64,000 nt of DNA from positions 186,001 to 250,000 of the forward strand of contig NZ_CP019698.1 in assembly GCF_002005145.1 (NCBI RefSeq), given 5' to 3'. Positions 49,601 through 58,686 of the stretch are shown here, piece by piece (within the stretch, counting starts at the first letter, position 1; each line of letters opens with the position of its first letter). The position numbers were made by a program, and so were the translations under genes. The notes beneath the pieces are model-generated. The model was not told the DNA's origin, did not search any database, and was given only the letters and a program-made list of their open reading frames with translations. The stretch comes from Desulforamulus ferrireducens (lineage in GTDB: Bacteria; Bacillota; Desulfotomaculia; Desulfotomaculales; Desulfotomaculaceae).

Positions 49601-50158
49601 GTGAGTGAAAAATCCAGCAGCCGGCTCGCTAGCAACCTCGAGCAGCTGGTCTCCAGAATGGAAAACATCCATTTCCAGAAGGGTAGTGAAATGGACCAGG
49701 TTTCCGGTGTGCTGGAGAATATGGATAAACTGGTGGATATTATTGCCAAAATTGAATTACAGCGCCAGGCTGAACAGCAATTAAATGAAAAGCTTGACCG
49801 TCTAAGCCAAATTTTGGAGAGAGTTAGCAACACGGCCACAGTTAGCAGAAATGATGACGTTCCGGTGGAACAAACCCTCCGCAAAATCATTAAAGGGGTT
49901 AAGATCACTGGTAAAGTGATGGATATTATTGCTGGCAGCCTAGGAGCTATGTTTGATACCATATCCACCACCGTCAAACAGTCCGATCGCCAGAATTTAA
50001 CCCGTACCAACAATAAAGAGGTTGATTTAGCCAGTGTCTTAGCTCCCATTGGAGCCCTGTTGCAGGGATTCATGGGCGCCGCCGCGGAACAGCACGATGT
50101 CAACCAAAGCAAGTCCGGCTCCAATAAGGCAAACAAATCCGAAGATCTTGTAGAATAG
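49601..50158 (+). CDS. Unknown protein with coiled-coil N-terminus
   Basis: 185 residues. Residues about 5-80 form coiled-coil helices (LASNLEQLVSRMENI, MDKLVDIIAKIELQRQAEQQLNEKLDRL). The second half contains a Gly/Ala-rich amphipathic segment (GKVMDIIAGSLGAMFDTI, VLAPIGALLQGFMGAAA) and a polar tail. I chose GTG 49601, 9 nt after GGAAGGAG; a TTG at 49592 is closer to the SD. No family is recognised. It is 28 bp upstream of the subtilase gene and probably co-transcribed with it. Confidence 0.68.
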   Translation: MSEKSSSRLASNLEQLVSRMENIHFQKGSEMDQVSGVLENMDKLVDIIAKIELQRQAEQQLNEKLDRLSQILERVSNTATVSRNDDVPVEQTLRKIIKGVKITGKVMDIIAGSLGAMFDTISTTVKQSDRQNLTRTNNKEVDLASVLAPIGALLQGFMGAAAEQHDVNQSKSGSNKANKSEDLVE

Positions 50159-50186
50159 CGCGGCGTCGACCAGAGGGGATGAGGCT

Positions 50187-51284
50187 ATGGTCGATAGTGA
50201 AAAGAGAGTTAGAATTGTACTTTTTAAGGAAAGTTTTCAGCGTGGTGAAATGACCCCCCGCCAGGTTGATTTACTAAAATGGTTAAGAGCACAACAAACC
50301 AAAACCCTGCCGCTAATTAACGGAGCAATATGTACCTTACCAGCAAAGATTTCCGATGAGGAGGTACTTTCCTCCGGCGGGGTTAAGGCTGTGGAGGAAA
50401 ACTTTAAAATAAGTCTGGTTCCTTGGGCACCGGTTAAGTTTAAAAATTTATGGTCTAAACATAAACAAATCATACCCTGGGGTGTGCATTTTATTGGTGC
50501 AGATTTGTGTTGGCATGAAACTAAAGGGCAAGGTGTTAGGGTTGCGGTTGTTGATAGTGGAATTGATGGGAATCACCCCAACTTAAAGGAAAACCTTAAA
50601 GGTGGCGTCAATCTGGTTGACCCGGAAGCTTCCTATATGGATGATAACGGACACGGTACTCACGTTGCCGGTATTATTGCCGCCGCGGATACGGGCACAG
50701 GCATTTTGGGAGTAGCCCCCCAGGCAGAATTATATGCTGTTAAGGTTTTAGATAAATGGGGCGATGGTACGGTGCTCAATGCCATTAATGCCATTGATTG
50801 GTGTCTGCGCAACGGCATACATGTAATTAACATGAGTTTTGGTACAGATAAGTATAGCCGGGCACTGGAGGAAGCCATTCGGGTGGCCCACAGACATGGT
50901 CTGTTAATTGTGGCAGCTGCCGGCAATGATGGTGCTCCCGGTACTGTGGATTACCCCGCCGTGTTTAACCAAACCATCAGTGTGGCTGCGGTAGACCGGC
51001 GAGGAAGGGTAGCAAGTTTTAGCAGCACTGGCCCGGAGGTGGATATCATGGCACCGGGCAGTGATATACTCTCTACCTACCGTTGGGGTGGCTTTGTCAG
51101 ACAAAGCGGCAGTTCCATGGCCACAGCCCATATAACCGGTGCATTAGCCTTACTCAAAGCCAAATACCCGCGGGAAGACAGTATTAACTTGCGCCGGAGA
51201 TTAATGGCAGGAGCTAGGAGAATAAAAGGTTTAAGTAAGAAATGGACCGGGGTGGGAGTTGCAAGGGTAGATTTTTCATTATAA
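50187..51284 (+). CDS. Subtilisin-like serine protease (S8), no signal peptide
   Basis: 365 residues with a complete triad: Asp123 (VVDSGIDGNHP), His156 (DDNGHGTHVAGI) and Ser310 (GSSMATAHITGAL); the oxyanion Asn lies in AAAGNDGAPG. The roughly 100-residue N-terminal part could be a propeptide or a small inhibitor-like domain. With no signal peptide it resembles intracellular or spore-associated subtilases such as AprX or clostridial Csp proteases. All three catalytic residues are intact, unlike CspA/CspC pseudoproteases. ATG 50187 follows GAGGGGATGAGG. It is paired with the coiled-coil gene upstream. Confidence 0.92.
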   Translation: MVDSEKRVRIVLFKESFQRGEMTPRQVDLLKWLRAQQTKTLPLINGAICTLPAKISDEEVLSSGGVKAVEENFKISLVPWAPVKFKNLWSKHKQIIPWGVHFIGADLCWHETKGQGVRVAVVDSGIDGNHPNLKENLKGGVNLVDPEASYMDDNGHGTHVAGIIAAADTGTGILGVAPQAELYAVKVLDKWGDGTVLNAINAIDWCLRNGIHVINMSFGTDKYSRALEEAIRVAHRHGLLIVAAAGNDGAPGTVDYPAVFNQTISVAAVDRRGRVASFSSTGPEVDIMAPGSDILSTYRWGGFVRQSGSSMATAHITGALALLKAKYPREDSINLRRRLMAGARRIKGLSKKWTGVGVARVDFSL

Positions 51285-51426
51285 TCTTTCCCGGGGGACT
51301 TACAAAGTGAACAAAGAGATGAAGAAACGCCCCCGGTCGGAACAATCTCCGGCGGGGGTTGATTATTGGTGTATAATGGCCAGCTCTCTGGTAAAGAATA
51401 GGAAAGAACATTAGGAGGTGACAGTA

Positions 51427-51675
51427 TTGACCGGACCCAATATTCAGGATCATCGGAATGAAACCAAAACCTTTAAAATTGGTGGCTTACAAGAGAATGG
51501 CCAGCACCAAAAAAAAGAGATTGAGACCTATCTATCTCAAATTGATGGAGTAGATAATGTTTTGGTTAATCTGGAACAAGGGACAGTAACCATAGACTTT
51601 GACCCAGGGGCCATTCATACGGATTATTTAAGAGGCACACTCAGGTCACTGGGACACGATATACTGCCACAATAA
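51427..51675 (+). CDS. HMA-fold small protein lacking the CxxC motif
   Basis: 82 residues. FKIGGLQENGQHQKKEIETYLSQIDGVDNVLVNLEQGTVTIDF follows the beta-alpha-beta-beta pattern of heavy-metal-associated domains, but the CxxC loop is replaced by ENGQHQ, so it cannot bind Cu(I) in the usual way. TTG 51427 is 8 nt after AGGAGG; the GTG at 51418 overlaps the SD. It is followed at once by a terminator. Function unknown; a protein-binding role is one possibility. Confidence 0.75.
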   Translation: MTGPNIQDHRNETKTFKIGGLQENGQHQKKEIETYLSQIDGVDNVLVNLEQGTVTIDFDPGAIHTDYLRGTLRSLGHDILPQ

Positions 51676-51681
51676 CGAGGG

Positions 51682-51704
51682 AGCAGGCCAAAGGCCTGCT
51701 TTTT
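51682..51704 (+). terminator. Intrinsic terminator of the HMA-like gene
   Basis: AGCAGGCC/GGCCTGCT with loop AAA, followed by TTTTT. The next gene starts 18 nt later. Confidence 0.85.
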
Positions 51705-51721
51705 CTCCCACTGGAGGAAAC

Positions 51722-52168
51722 ATGGACGGAAAAATATTAGCACTTGTTATTGCAGCAACATCCGGCCTGACCATGGCTTTGCAAGGCACCTTAAATTCGG
51801 CCCTGGGTAAGGTAGTAGGATTATGGGAGACTACCTTCATTGTTCACGTAGTGGGCACGGTTGTGGTGGGAGTATTGGTTTTTATTTGCCAATTGGGCAC
51901 CTGTGACTTGGATAAATGGTTCAGTGCTCCCTGGTACACTTATTTGGGTGGTGTCCTCAGTGTCTTGATTATTTACATGGTGGCCCGCAGTATTCCAGTG
52001 GCAGGGGTGGCTTCTGCCACTACGGCCATCATCCTGGGACAAACTTTCACCGCTTCCGCCATTGACCACCTGGGACTTTTTGGGGTAGAAAGAATTCCCT
52101 TTAGCTGGTATCATGCCATAGGCATCTTAATGATGGCCGGAGGGGCCTTTTTGTTGTTAAAGAAGTAA
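51722..52168 (+). CDS. DMT family membrane protein (YdcZ/DUF606)
   Basis: 148 residues with about five hydrophobic helices, the length of the half-size DMT_YdcZ family. It begins KILALVIAATSGLTMALQGTLNSALGK, typical of the family, and ends IGILMMAGGAFLLLKK. A small-molecule exporter is the usual guess; the substrate is unknown. ATG 51722 lies after TGGAGGAAAC. It ends at a bidirectional terminator shared with the convergent symporter gene. Confidence 0.88.
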   Translation: MDGKILALVIAATSGLTMALQGTLNSALGKVVGLWETTFIVHVVGTVVVGVLVFICQLGTCDLDKWFSAPWYTYLGGVLSVLIIYMVARSIPVAGVASATTAIILGQTFTASAIDHLGLFGVERIPFSWYHAIGILMMAGGAFLLLKK

Positions 52169-52185
52169 CTCTTTTCGACAAGAAA

Positions 52186-52213
52186 AACCCCACGGCAAGA
52201 CCGTGGGGTTTAT
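52186..52213. terminator. Bidirectional terminator between ydcZ-like and alsT-like genes
   Basis: AACCCCACGG pairs with CCGTGGGGTT over CAAGA; T runs lie on both strands (TTTATA and TTTTTCTTG). Confidence 0.92.
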
Positions 52214-52217
52214 AGCT

Positions 52218-53585
52218 TTAGGAACTTAATTGTCTTCCACTTTGCTCCGCTTCTATTTCGCGGCGACGCAATGCTATAAAATCTTTGGTTTCGGAGGCAA
52301 TTACACCGGAAAGACCAAGCAGACCAATTAAGTTAGGAATGGCCATGGCACCATTTAGAGTGTCAGCAATATCCCAAACCAGGTTGAGTTGCAGTGTGCA
52401 ACCAATGAAGGCAAAAATTACAAAGGCGTAACGATAGTAAACAACTGCCTTACGGCTGAAGAGGTACTGGAAGCACTTTTCGCCGTAGTAGGACCATCCC
52501 AGTACGGTGGAGTAAGCAAAGAACATAAGACCAATAGTAACAATGTATTTACCTGCTCCGGGTAAAAAGGCATCAAAGGAAGCAATGGTCAGAGCAGCGC
52601 CGGAAACTTCGCCGGTATAGAGACCGGCCATAGCCAACACGATACCGGTAATGGAGCAAACAACAATTGTATCGAGGAAGGTACCGGTCATGGAAACCAG
52701 TGCCTGGCGACCGGGATGGTCAGTTTTAGCGGCGGCTGCAGCAATGGGGGCAGAACCCAAACCAGCTTCGTTAGAGAAGACACCGCGGGCCACACCGTAA
52801 CGGATAACAGTACCCAAAGCACCACCGGCAACAGCTTCACCGGTGAAAGCATCGGTGAGGATTAAGCTAATGGCAGGACCTAATTTGTCCAAATTCATGA
52901 CAATGATGGCTAAACCGCCCAATACATAAAAGATAGCCATAAAAGGTACGACAAAACCTGTTACACGACCAATGCTTTTAATACCACCCAGGATTACGGC
53001 ACCGGTTAAGATAGAAAGCACAATACCGGTAATAATGGGGCTGATGCCAAAGGTACCTTCTACAGCCTGGGCTACTGAGTTGGTTTGGGTCATGTTACCG
53101 ATACCAAAGGAGGCAAAGGCACCAAAGAAGGCAAAGGCCATGGCCAGCCATTTCAGTTTTAGGCCCCTTTCTATGTAATACATGGGACCGCCGGCCATTT
53201 CACCCTTTTCGTCAACAACACGATACTTTACCGCCAGAATGGCCTCACCGTACTTGGTAGCCATACCGAAGAAGGCGGTAACCCACATCCAAAATACAGC
53301 ACCGGGACCACCGGTAAATACAGCTGTGGCCACACCGGCAATGTTACCGGTACCAATGGTAGCGGCCAGCGCGGTCATTAGGGCATGGAAGTGGGAAATA
53401 TCCCCTTGGGATTCTTTGTCCTGCTTGCTGGGAGAAAAAGCCAGCTTCAGGGCGTAGGGCAGGGTTCTTATTTGGAGGAACCCCAGGCGCAGGGTCAAGA
53501 ATATACCGGTACCTACCAGGAAAACCAGCATATATGGACCCCAGACAAAACTGTTGACTTTTGAGACGAGTGCTGCAAAATCCAA
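52218..53585 (-). CDS. alsT: Sodium:alanine/amino-acid symporter (AGCS family)
   Basis: A 455-residue transporter with about ten to eleven transmembrane helices. FVWGPYMLVFLVGTGIFLTLRLGFLQ is the typical AGCS N-terminus, and ATIGTGNIAGVATAV, EAILAVKYRVVDEKGEMAGGPMYYIERGL and RGVFSNEAGLGSAPIAAAA are family signatures. It imports alanine, glycine or a similar amino acid with Na+. It starts at TTG 53585 with a weak SD. Alanine import could support growth or germination, but context does not tie it to the ger genes. Confidence 0.93.
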   Translation of the reverse strand: MDFAALVSKVNSFVWGPYMLVFLVGTGIFLTLRLGFLQIRTLPYALKLAFSPSKQDKESQGDISHFHALMTALAATIGTGNIAGVATAVFTGGPGAVFWMWVTAFFGMATKYGEAILAVKYRVVDEKGEMAGGPMYYIERGLKLKWLAMAFAFFGAFASFGIGNMTQTNSVAQAVEGTFGISPIITGIVLSILTGAVILGGIKSIGRVTGFVVPFMAIFYVLGGLAIIVMNLDKLGPAISLILTDAFTGEAVAGGALGTVIRYGVARGVFSNEAGLGSAPIAAAAAKTDHPGRQALVSMTGTFLDTIVVCSITGIVLAMAGLYTGEVSGAALTIASFDAFLPGAGKYIVTIGLMFFAYSTVLGWSYYGEKCFQYLFSRKAVVYYRYAFVIFAFIGCTLQLNLVWDIADTLNGAMAIPNLIGLLGLSGVIASETKDFIALRRREIEAEQSGRQLSS

Positions 53586-53712
53586 TATAAGTCCACCACC
53601 TTATAAATTTATACGGAAAATATATATTCGCTTAGCCTATTCGTAATTCCTGCAAAATTCAAAAAATATTGTCTGTATACATTGGACAAATGGTTAAACA
53701 GGGTAGACAAAA

Positions 53713-53759
53713 AGAAAAGACCCCTGGCTTGAGGTAAGCTGCTCAACCGGGTCTTTTCT
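53713..53759 (-). terminator. Intrinsic terminator of the L,D-transpeptidase gene
   Basis: Plus-strand AGAAAAGACCC (53713-53723) and GGGTCTTTTCT (53749-53759) pair; on the minus strand TTTTCTTTTTG follows the stem. Confidence 0.8.
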
Positions 53760-53776
53760 GAATAAAGATTATTTTC

Positions 53777-54349
53777 TTAACGGGGTATATAAATCATCTG
53801 TCCAACTTCCAATACATCTGGGTTAGTTAAGTTATTAGCAGCCAGTAGGGCGTGCAAAGAAACATTATACCGTTTGGCAATTTTCCAAAGGGTATCGCCC
53901 GGGGCGACCATATGCACACTGTGATCCAGAGGTGGGCCACTACCCGGGTTGTGATGAGAGGCAGGGGTACCCTTCGCATTATAGCCCGGCACCAGGGAGA
54001 TCCGCACCGGAGTGCCCACCGGTACCTGGGGAAAAAGCTCCTCCACATTGGAATTATGCATCCGAATACAGCCCAGGGAAACCCGGTTGCCAATGGAGGC
54101 AGGGTTGTTGGTGCCATGAATACCGTAGTTACCGCCGGGAATATCTAGTCCCATCCAGCGGGTGCCCAGTACACCGCCGGGGTTGATTACCTTATTAATA
54201 ACCCTGTAATCTCCGGCGGGAGTGGGAGTGGCTGGTTTACCCACCGCCACAGGGTAAGTTTTATTTAACTCTCCCCCGATATATACATGTAACTGACGAC
54301 GTCCGGGGTCAACATGTAATTCCAAACCTGCTCGGTACAAATTGGCCAT
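53777..54349 (-). CDS. L,D-transpeptidase (YkuD) with C-terminal LysM
   Basis: 190 residues. A YkuD catalytic domain (about 8-120) has His78 in YGIHGT and Cys94 in SLGCIRMHN, the active-site signature. A Pro/Gly linker leads to a LysM (about 146-189, HMVAPGDTLWKIAKRYNV to IYIPR). The order YkuD then LysM is the reverse of Bacillus YkuD. There is no signal peptide, consistent with action on the spore cortex from the mother cell. ATG 54349 follows AAGGAGGGAG. A CATAATATA box about 40 nt upstream on the minus strand resembles a mother-cell -10. Confidence 0.92.
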   Translation of the reverse strand: MANLYRAGLELHVDPGRRQLHVYIGGELNKTYPVAVGKPATPTPAGDYRVINKVINPGGVLGTRWMGLDIPGGNYGIHGTNNPASIGNRVSLGCIRMHNSNVEELFPQVPVGTPVRISLVPGYNAKGTPASHHNPGSGPPLDHSVHMVAPGDTLWKIAKRYNVSLHALLAANNLTNPDVLEVGQMIYIPR

Positions 54350-54577
54350 GATTCTCCCTCCTTATTATGCCTATCCCTATATATTATGAAAGTGCTTTCC
54401 AAAGGGGGATGAACCTGGTCAAGTATTTTTTTTCCTGGAGGAGCAAATAATACAAATATTTAATCCAGCCTGTGGCTAAACATCCAGGGCTATCATAGAA
54501 ATACCCAGCGGCAAAAAAAGGTTTTTCCAGCGGACATGGGGAAATACAGTGAAATTAGGGTTAAAGGAGGAGTAGAC

Positions 54578-55426
54578 ATGGGGCTAACCCTGAAAGCCCA
54601 TGGCAAAATAAACTTGACCCTGGATGTTTTATCCCGACGTCCGGATGGTTATCATGAAGTAGAGATGATCATGCAAGGAATAGAACTGCATGACACTTTA
54701 CAAATAGAAGCCCTGCCAGGGGAGATAATTCTTACCGCCAGCGGTCTGCCTGTTGGTTGTGATGAGAATAATTTAATTATCAAGGCCGCCCGCTTACTAC
54801 AACAATTTAGTGGTACAGGCTGGGGAGCCAGGATACACTTACATAAGGAAATACCTGTAGCTGCCGGTCTGGCCGGTGGTTCCACCGACGCGGCGGCCAC
54901 TTTGGTGGGGTTAAATGAGTTATGGCAGTTGGGTTTAACCCAGGAGCAACTTAGTGAGTTGGCGGTTAAGCTGGGGGCAGATGTACCCTTCTGTCTCCGT
55001 GGGGGTACAGCCATTGCCCGGGGCATAGGGGAGAAGCTAATACAGCTACCACCTGCACCAAAGTTTGGTGTTATCTTGGTGAAACCTTCCTTTGGGGTAA
55101 GTACAGCTGAGGTCTATCAAGGACTTAATTTAAACAACCTGGGACGGCGTCCGGACCTGGCTGCTATGGTCGAGGCCTTGCAGACAGGGAGTTTAGCGGC
55201 TGTATCAGAGCAGTTGGCAAATGTGCTGGAAAGCGTAACCCTGCGCTTGTATCCGGAACTACAGGAGATTAAGGAGACACTGGCCCGGGCAGGCTGCCGG
55301 GGAGTACTAATGTCTGGCAGCGGACCAACCATTTTTGGTTTAACCGAGGATGCCGCCGCAGCGGCGGTCTTGGCCCGGCAGTTAACACTGCCCGGTTGTC
55401 AGGTGGTTGCTACCGCTATATTCTAA
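54578..55426 (+). CDS. ispE: 4-diphosphocytidyl-2-C-methyl-D-erythritol kinase
   Basis: A 282-residue GHMP kinase of the MEP isoprenoid pathway. [25 protein letters not shown] opens the protein, [21 protein letters not shown] is the ATP-binding GHMP motif 2, and [14 protein letters not shown] is motif 3. I chose ATG 54578, 6-8 nt after AAAGGAGGAG; an in-frame start at 54536 is longer with no SD. Its order relative to spoVG, glmU and prs follows Bacillus. Confidence 0.95.
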   Translation: MGLTLKAHGKINLTLDVLSRRPDGYHEVEMIMQGIELHDTLQIEALPGEIILTASGLPVGCDENNLIIKAARLLQQFSGTGWGARIHLHKEIPVAAGLAGGSTDAAATLVGLNELWQLGLTQEQLSELAVKLGADVPFCLRGGTAIARGIGEKLIQLPPAPKFGVILVKPSFGVSTAEVYQGLNLNNLGRRPDLAAMVEALQTGSLAAVSEQLANVLESVTLRLYPELQEIKETLARAGCRGVLMSGSGPTIFGLTEDAAAAAVLARQLTLPGCQVVATAIF

Positions 55427-55470
55427 CATTAATAGAGATAATATTTGATAATATTTAGGGAGGCGGAGAG

Positions 55471-56163
55471 ATGGCTGAGTCAAGATTAGATCCTATTCAA
55501 CTGGATGCATACAAACCACTGCGGGAAATTGTTTTTGAAACCTTACGGGAGGCAATCCTCTCGGGCAAACTGGAACCAGGCGAGCGTCTGATGGAAATTC
55601 AATTGGCTGAGGAAATGGGGGTAAGCCGTACGCCGGTACGGGAAGCCATCCGCAAGCTGGAATTAGAGGGCTTTGTGGTCATGATACCCCGGAAGGGAGC
55701 CTATGTGGCGGGTATATCCCAAAAGGATGTTACCGATGTGTTTGAAGTTCGGGCGGCCCTGGAGGCCTTGGCTGCAGGGTTAGCTGCGGAACGTGCCACA
55801 GACGAAGAAATAGAACAATTGGACAGGTCCCTGCTGGCTTATTCCGAACAAACCATTAAACAGGATATTAATGGGATTGTTAAGTCAGACACAGATTTTC
55901 ATGATTTACTATATAAATGCAGTCGTAACGCCAGGCTGGAAACCATCATTACCCATTTACGGGAAATCATCCAGCGGGTTAGAACGGTGTCCCTTTCCCA
56001 GCCTGGCAGAAGTAGAGACGCTGTGGAAGAACACAGACAGATTGTGGATGCCATTGCTGAACGCAATGTGGAATTAGCACAGAATCTAGCCCGGGAACAT
56101 ATCTACAACGCTGAAAATAGCTTGTTAAAATCTCTCAAGGGGGCACAAAATAAGCATGATTGA
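55471..56163 (+). CDS. GntR family transcriptional regulator (FadR/FCD subfamily)
   Basis: 230 residues. The N-terminal winged helix is [44 protein letters not shown]-type (about 18-70), and the C-terminal FCD ligand domain has an Asp/His-metal pattern ([31 protein letters not shown], AREHI). It probably senses a carboxylate or amino-acid-related ligand. ATG 55471 follows GGGAGG. It overlaps the next gene by 8 nt, so they are one operon. It occupies the place of purR in the Bacillus order. Confidence 0.9.
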   Translation: [230 protein letters not shown]

Positions 56164-56974
56164 TGCGCTGGTCTTGGCCGGCAGTCCGAATACGGGAGCA
56201 CTACAGACAATAAGTAAAGAACCTTATGAAGCCTTAATAAAAATAGGTCCCCGCCCCATGCTGCAATATGTGCTCAAAGCACTGCAAAATAGTGGGCAGG
56301 TTAAGAACATAACGGTGGTAGGGCCTGCGGAAATTAGGCCCTACCTCCCGCCGGAGGTTAGCTGGCTAGCTGCCGGCCATAGTCTGATGGAAAATTTACA
56401 GCGGGGCAGTGAACAAATGGAAGGCCGTTTTTTGTTAGCCACGGCGGATATACCTCTGTTAACCCCGGAAGCTGTCAGGGGCTTTCTCAAGCTGTGCGGC
56501 AACCGCGGTGCCGACCTGTATTTTCCCGTCATACCGCGGACTGCGGTGGAGGGGGCCTATCCCACAGCTCGCCGCACCTACGTGAGATTTAAAGAAGGAA
56601 CCTTTACAGGCGGTAACCTTTTTTTGGTTAACCCGCGGGTGGTGGCGCAGTGTATGGCAGTGGGGCAGGAGTTGGTTAGCCTACGCAAGAGTCCCCTTGC
56701 CCTGGCCCGCCGGGTGGGTTTTAGCCTGCTGGCAAAGTTATTGCTGAGAATTCTCACCCTCAAGGAAGTGGAAGCAAAAGCCTCCAGGCTATTAGGAATT
56801 CAGGGGCGAGTGGTGCTTTGTCCCTACCCGGAAGTGGGTATGGATGTGGATAAGCCCTTGGATTTAGAGGTGGCAGAACGGGTTCTGGATTTTGCAAAGA
56901 TTGGGCAAAGAAGGAGCAGCTTATATGGCAAAGGAAATAGTTACCCTCAAGGACATTTTGGCAGCCAAGACTAG
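56156..56974 (+). CDS. MobA-like NTP transferase domain protein
   Basis: 272 residues of a GT-A nucleotidyltransferase fold: the N-terminal DALVLAGSPNTGALQ, ALIKIGPRPMLQYVLKALQ and LLATADIPLLTPEAVRGFL are family signatures, but the usual GxGTRM pyrophosphorylase loop is altered (SPNTGAL). The C-terminal half has a hydrophobic segment (about 188-200). The substrate is unknown. ATG 56156 lies within the end of the GntR gene. The 3' end overlaps ilvA by 50 bp. Confidence 0.82.
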   Translation: MIDALVLAGSPNTGALQTISKEPYEALIKIGPRPMLQYVLKALQNSGQVKNITVVGPAEIRPYLPPEVSWLAAGHSLMENLQRGSEQMEGRFLLATADIPLLTPEAVRGFLKLCGNRGADLYFPVIPRTAVEGAYPTARRTYVRFKEGTFTGGNLFLVNPRVVAQCMAVGQELVSLRKSPLALARRVGFSLLAKLLLRILTLKEVEAKASRLLGIQGRVVLCPYPEVGMDVDKPLDLEVAERVLDFAKIGQRRSSLYGKGNSYPQGHFGSQD

Positions 56975-58142
56975 GCTTAGCAGTGTGATACGGCGTACGC
57001 CTTTGGAACCTGCGGAGATTTTTGGCCCCATGACAGGTGCTCAGGTATTTTTCAAAATGGAGAATATGCAAAAAACCGGGTCCTTTAAACTGCGGGGAGC
57101 CTATAATAAAATTGCCTCCCTGGATCGGACAACCCAGAAAAGCGTGGTGGCAGCTTCTGCCGGCAACCATGCCCAGGGAGTGGCCCTGGCTTCCAGTGAG
57201 GTTGGCATTACCGCCACCATTGTTATGCCTGAGGGAGCACCCATTACTAAAATAGAAAGAACCAAAGCCCTGGGAGCCAAGGTGGTGCTGGCAGGGCAGA
57301 GTTATGATGATGCCTATGGCCAGGCCATGGAAATACAACAAAATACCGGGGCTGTTTATGTGCATGCCTTTGATGATCCGCTGGTAATTGCTGGGCAAGG
57401 CACCATCGGCCTGGAGCTTCTGGAGGATCTGCCTGATGTGGAAGCAGTGATTGTGCCCATAGGTGGCGGCGGCTTAATCTCCGGGGTGGCCTGTGCCATC
57501 AAAGAGCAACGGCCCGCCGTACAAATCATCGGGGTGGAGGCCTTGGCAGCACCCTGTATGCAGGAGGCCTGTCGCTTAGGCGGAGTTATTGAACTGACCT
57601 CGGCTCAAACCATTGCCGATGGCATTGCCGTGCGCCGACCGGGAGACATTACCTTTACCATGGCGCAGAAATATGTGGACCAAATTGTAACCGTGGATGA
57701 TGAAGAAATTGCCTGGGCCATTCTGATGCTCTTGGAAAACTCCAAAATGGTGGCAGAGGGCGCCGGAGCGGTGGGCTTAGCTGCCCTGTTGCATAAAAAA
57801 TGTGATCTCCAGGGCAAGAAGGTAGCGGTAATTATTAGCGGTGGCAATATTGATGTGAATGTGATTTCAATCATTATCGAAAGGGGTCTGGTGAAAGCCG
57901 GTCGCTATTTAAGGCTGCGTACCATTGTATCTGATAAACCAGGTTCCCTGCAAAAACTTCTTTCTGCCCTGGCCAATTCGGGGGCCAACATTATTTCCAT
58001 TGTCCATGACCGCATTAAACCTAATGTACCGCTAAAACAAGCCGAGGTGGAAATAGCTTTAGAGACTCGTAATAGTCATCATATAGCAGAAATTGTCGAA
58101 ACACTAAGGGGAATGGGATATGTAACTGATATTTTGAAATAG
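56925..58142 (+). CDS. ilvA: Threonine ammonia-lyase (dehydratase) with ACT domain
   Basis: 405 residues. PLP lysine is K55 in KTGSFKLRGAYNK; VAASAGNHAQGVALAS and PIGGGGLISGVA (phosphate-binding loop) are present. A C-terminal ACT domain (about 330-405, RTIVSDKPGSLQKLLSALANSGANIISIVH) marks the allosteric or catabolic-like IlvA/TdcB-ACT form. It converts threonine to 2-oxobutanoate. ATG 56925 has SD AGAAGGAG. It is linked to GntR and the nucleotidyltransferase by overlap. Confidence 0.93.
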   Translation: MAKEIVTLKDILAAKTRLSSVIRRTPLEPAEIFGPMTGAQVFFKMENMQKTGSFKLRGAYNKIASLDRTTQKSVVAASAGNHAQGVALASSEVGITATIVMPEGAPITKIERTKALGAKVVLAGQSYDDAYGQAMEIQQNTGAVYVHAFDDPLVIAGQGTIGLELLEDLPDVEAVIVPIGGGGLISGVACAIKEQRPAVQIIGVEALAAPCMQEACRLGGVIELTSAQTIADGIAVRRPGDITFTMAQKYVDQIVTVDDEEIAWAILMLLENSKMVAEGAGAVGLAALLHKKCDLQGKKVAVIISGGNIDVNVISIIIERGLVKAGRYLRLRTIVSDKPGSLQKLLSALANSGANIISIVHDRIKPNVPLKQAEVEIALETRNSHHIAEIVETLRGMGYVTDILK

Positions 58143-58175
58143 CTCTATAAAAATTAAAAGAAAGTTTTGAAATAA

Positions 58176-58204
58176 GCAGGATTTTCCTTTTCGCTGCAGA
58201 ATTA
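58176..58204 (+). promoter_or_regulatory. Sigma-H promoter of spoVG
   Basis: GCAGGATTT (58176-58184), 11 nt, GCAGAATTA (58196-58204) matches the sigma-H consensus RNAGGAWWT-N11/12-RNNGAATWW at every defined base. Bacillus spoVG is the classic sigma-H gene with a nearly identical -35. It lies 44 nt before the start codon. Confidence 0.85.
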
Positions 58205-58247
58205 ACTAGCCCAACAGACGTTATGTAGCGGAAGGTGGTGAAAAATC

Positions 58248-58502
58248 TTGCATGTAACTGACGTACGGGTACGGAAGGTACTGATGGAGGGCAAAATGAA
58301 AGCCATTGTATCAGTGACCTTGGACGATGCGTTTGTTATTCACGATGTTAAAGTTGTTGAAGGACAGAACGGATTATTCGTAGCCATGCCCAGCAGAAAA
58401 ACACCCGATGGTGAATTTCGTGATATTGCTCACCCCATCAACTCCTCAGCTAGAGAAGTTATTCAGAATGCCGTACTTCAAGCCTATGCGGAAGCTATTT
58501 AA
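58248..58502 (+). CDS. spoVG: Septation/sporulation regulator SpoVG
   Basis: 84 residues, complete. [31 protein letters not shown] and [19 protein letters not shown] are near-invariant SpoVG sequences. It is a nucleic-acid-binding protein that influences asymmetric septation and gene expression. TTG 58248 follows GGAAGGTGG. Expression from a sigma-H promoter is strongly suggested. The Bacillus order spoVG-glmU-prs is preserved. Confidence 0.97.
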   Translation: MHVTDVRVRKVLMEGKMKAIVSVTLDDAFVIHDVKVVEGQNGLFVAMPSRKTPDGEFRDIAHPINSSAREVIQNAVLQAYAEAI

Positions 58503-58520
58503 CTACTCACATATAAAACA

Positions 58521-58549
58521 GGGAGCGAAAGGCTCCCTTTTGTTTTTTT
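58521..58549 (+). terminator. Intrinsic terminator of spoVG
   Basis: GGGAGC/GCTCCC with a GAAAG loop, followed by TTTTGTTTTTTT. Confidence 0.9.
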
Positions 58550-58686
58550 CTAAATATTCTATGTATTTTGGTTTTGTCATAAATTAAAGGAAATTATGCT
58601 TTCTTGTGGAAAAAATACGTTTAGGCAAGAAAGACTTTACTTTAATAGGGATATCATATACACAGAAGAGGAAAGGGGGGCACCGG

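Noticed and set aside
56760-57398. 212-codon minus-strand frame across the nucleotidyltransferase/ilvA overlap
   Set aside because: Both sense genes have signatures and SDs; the antisense frame has neither.
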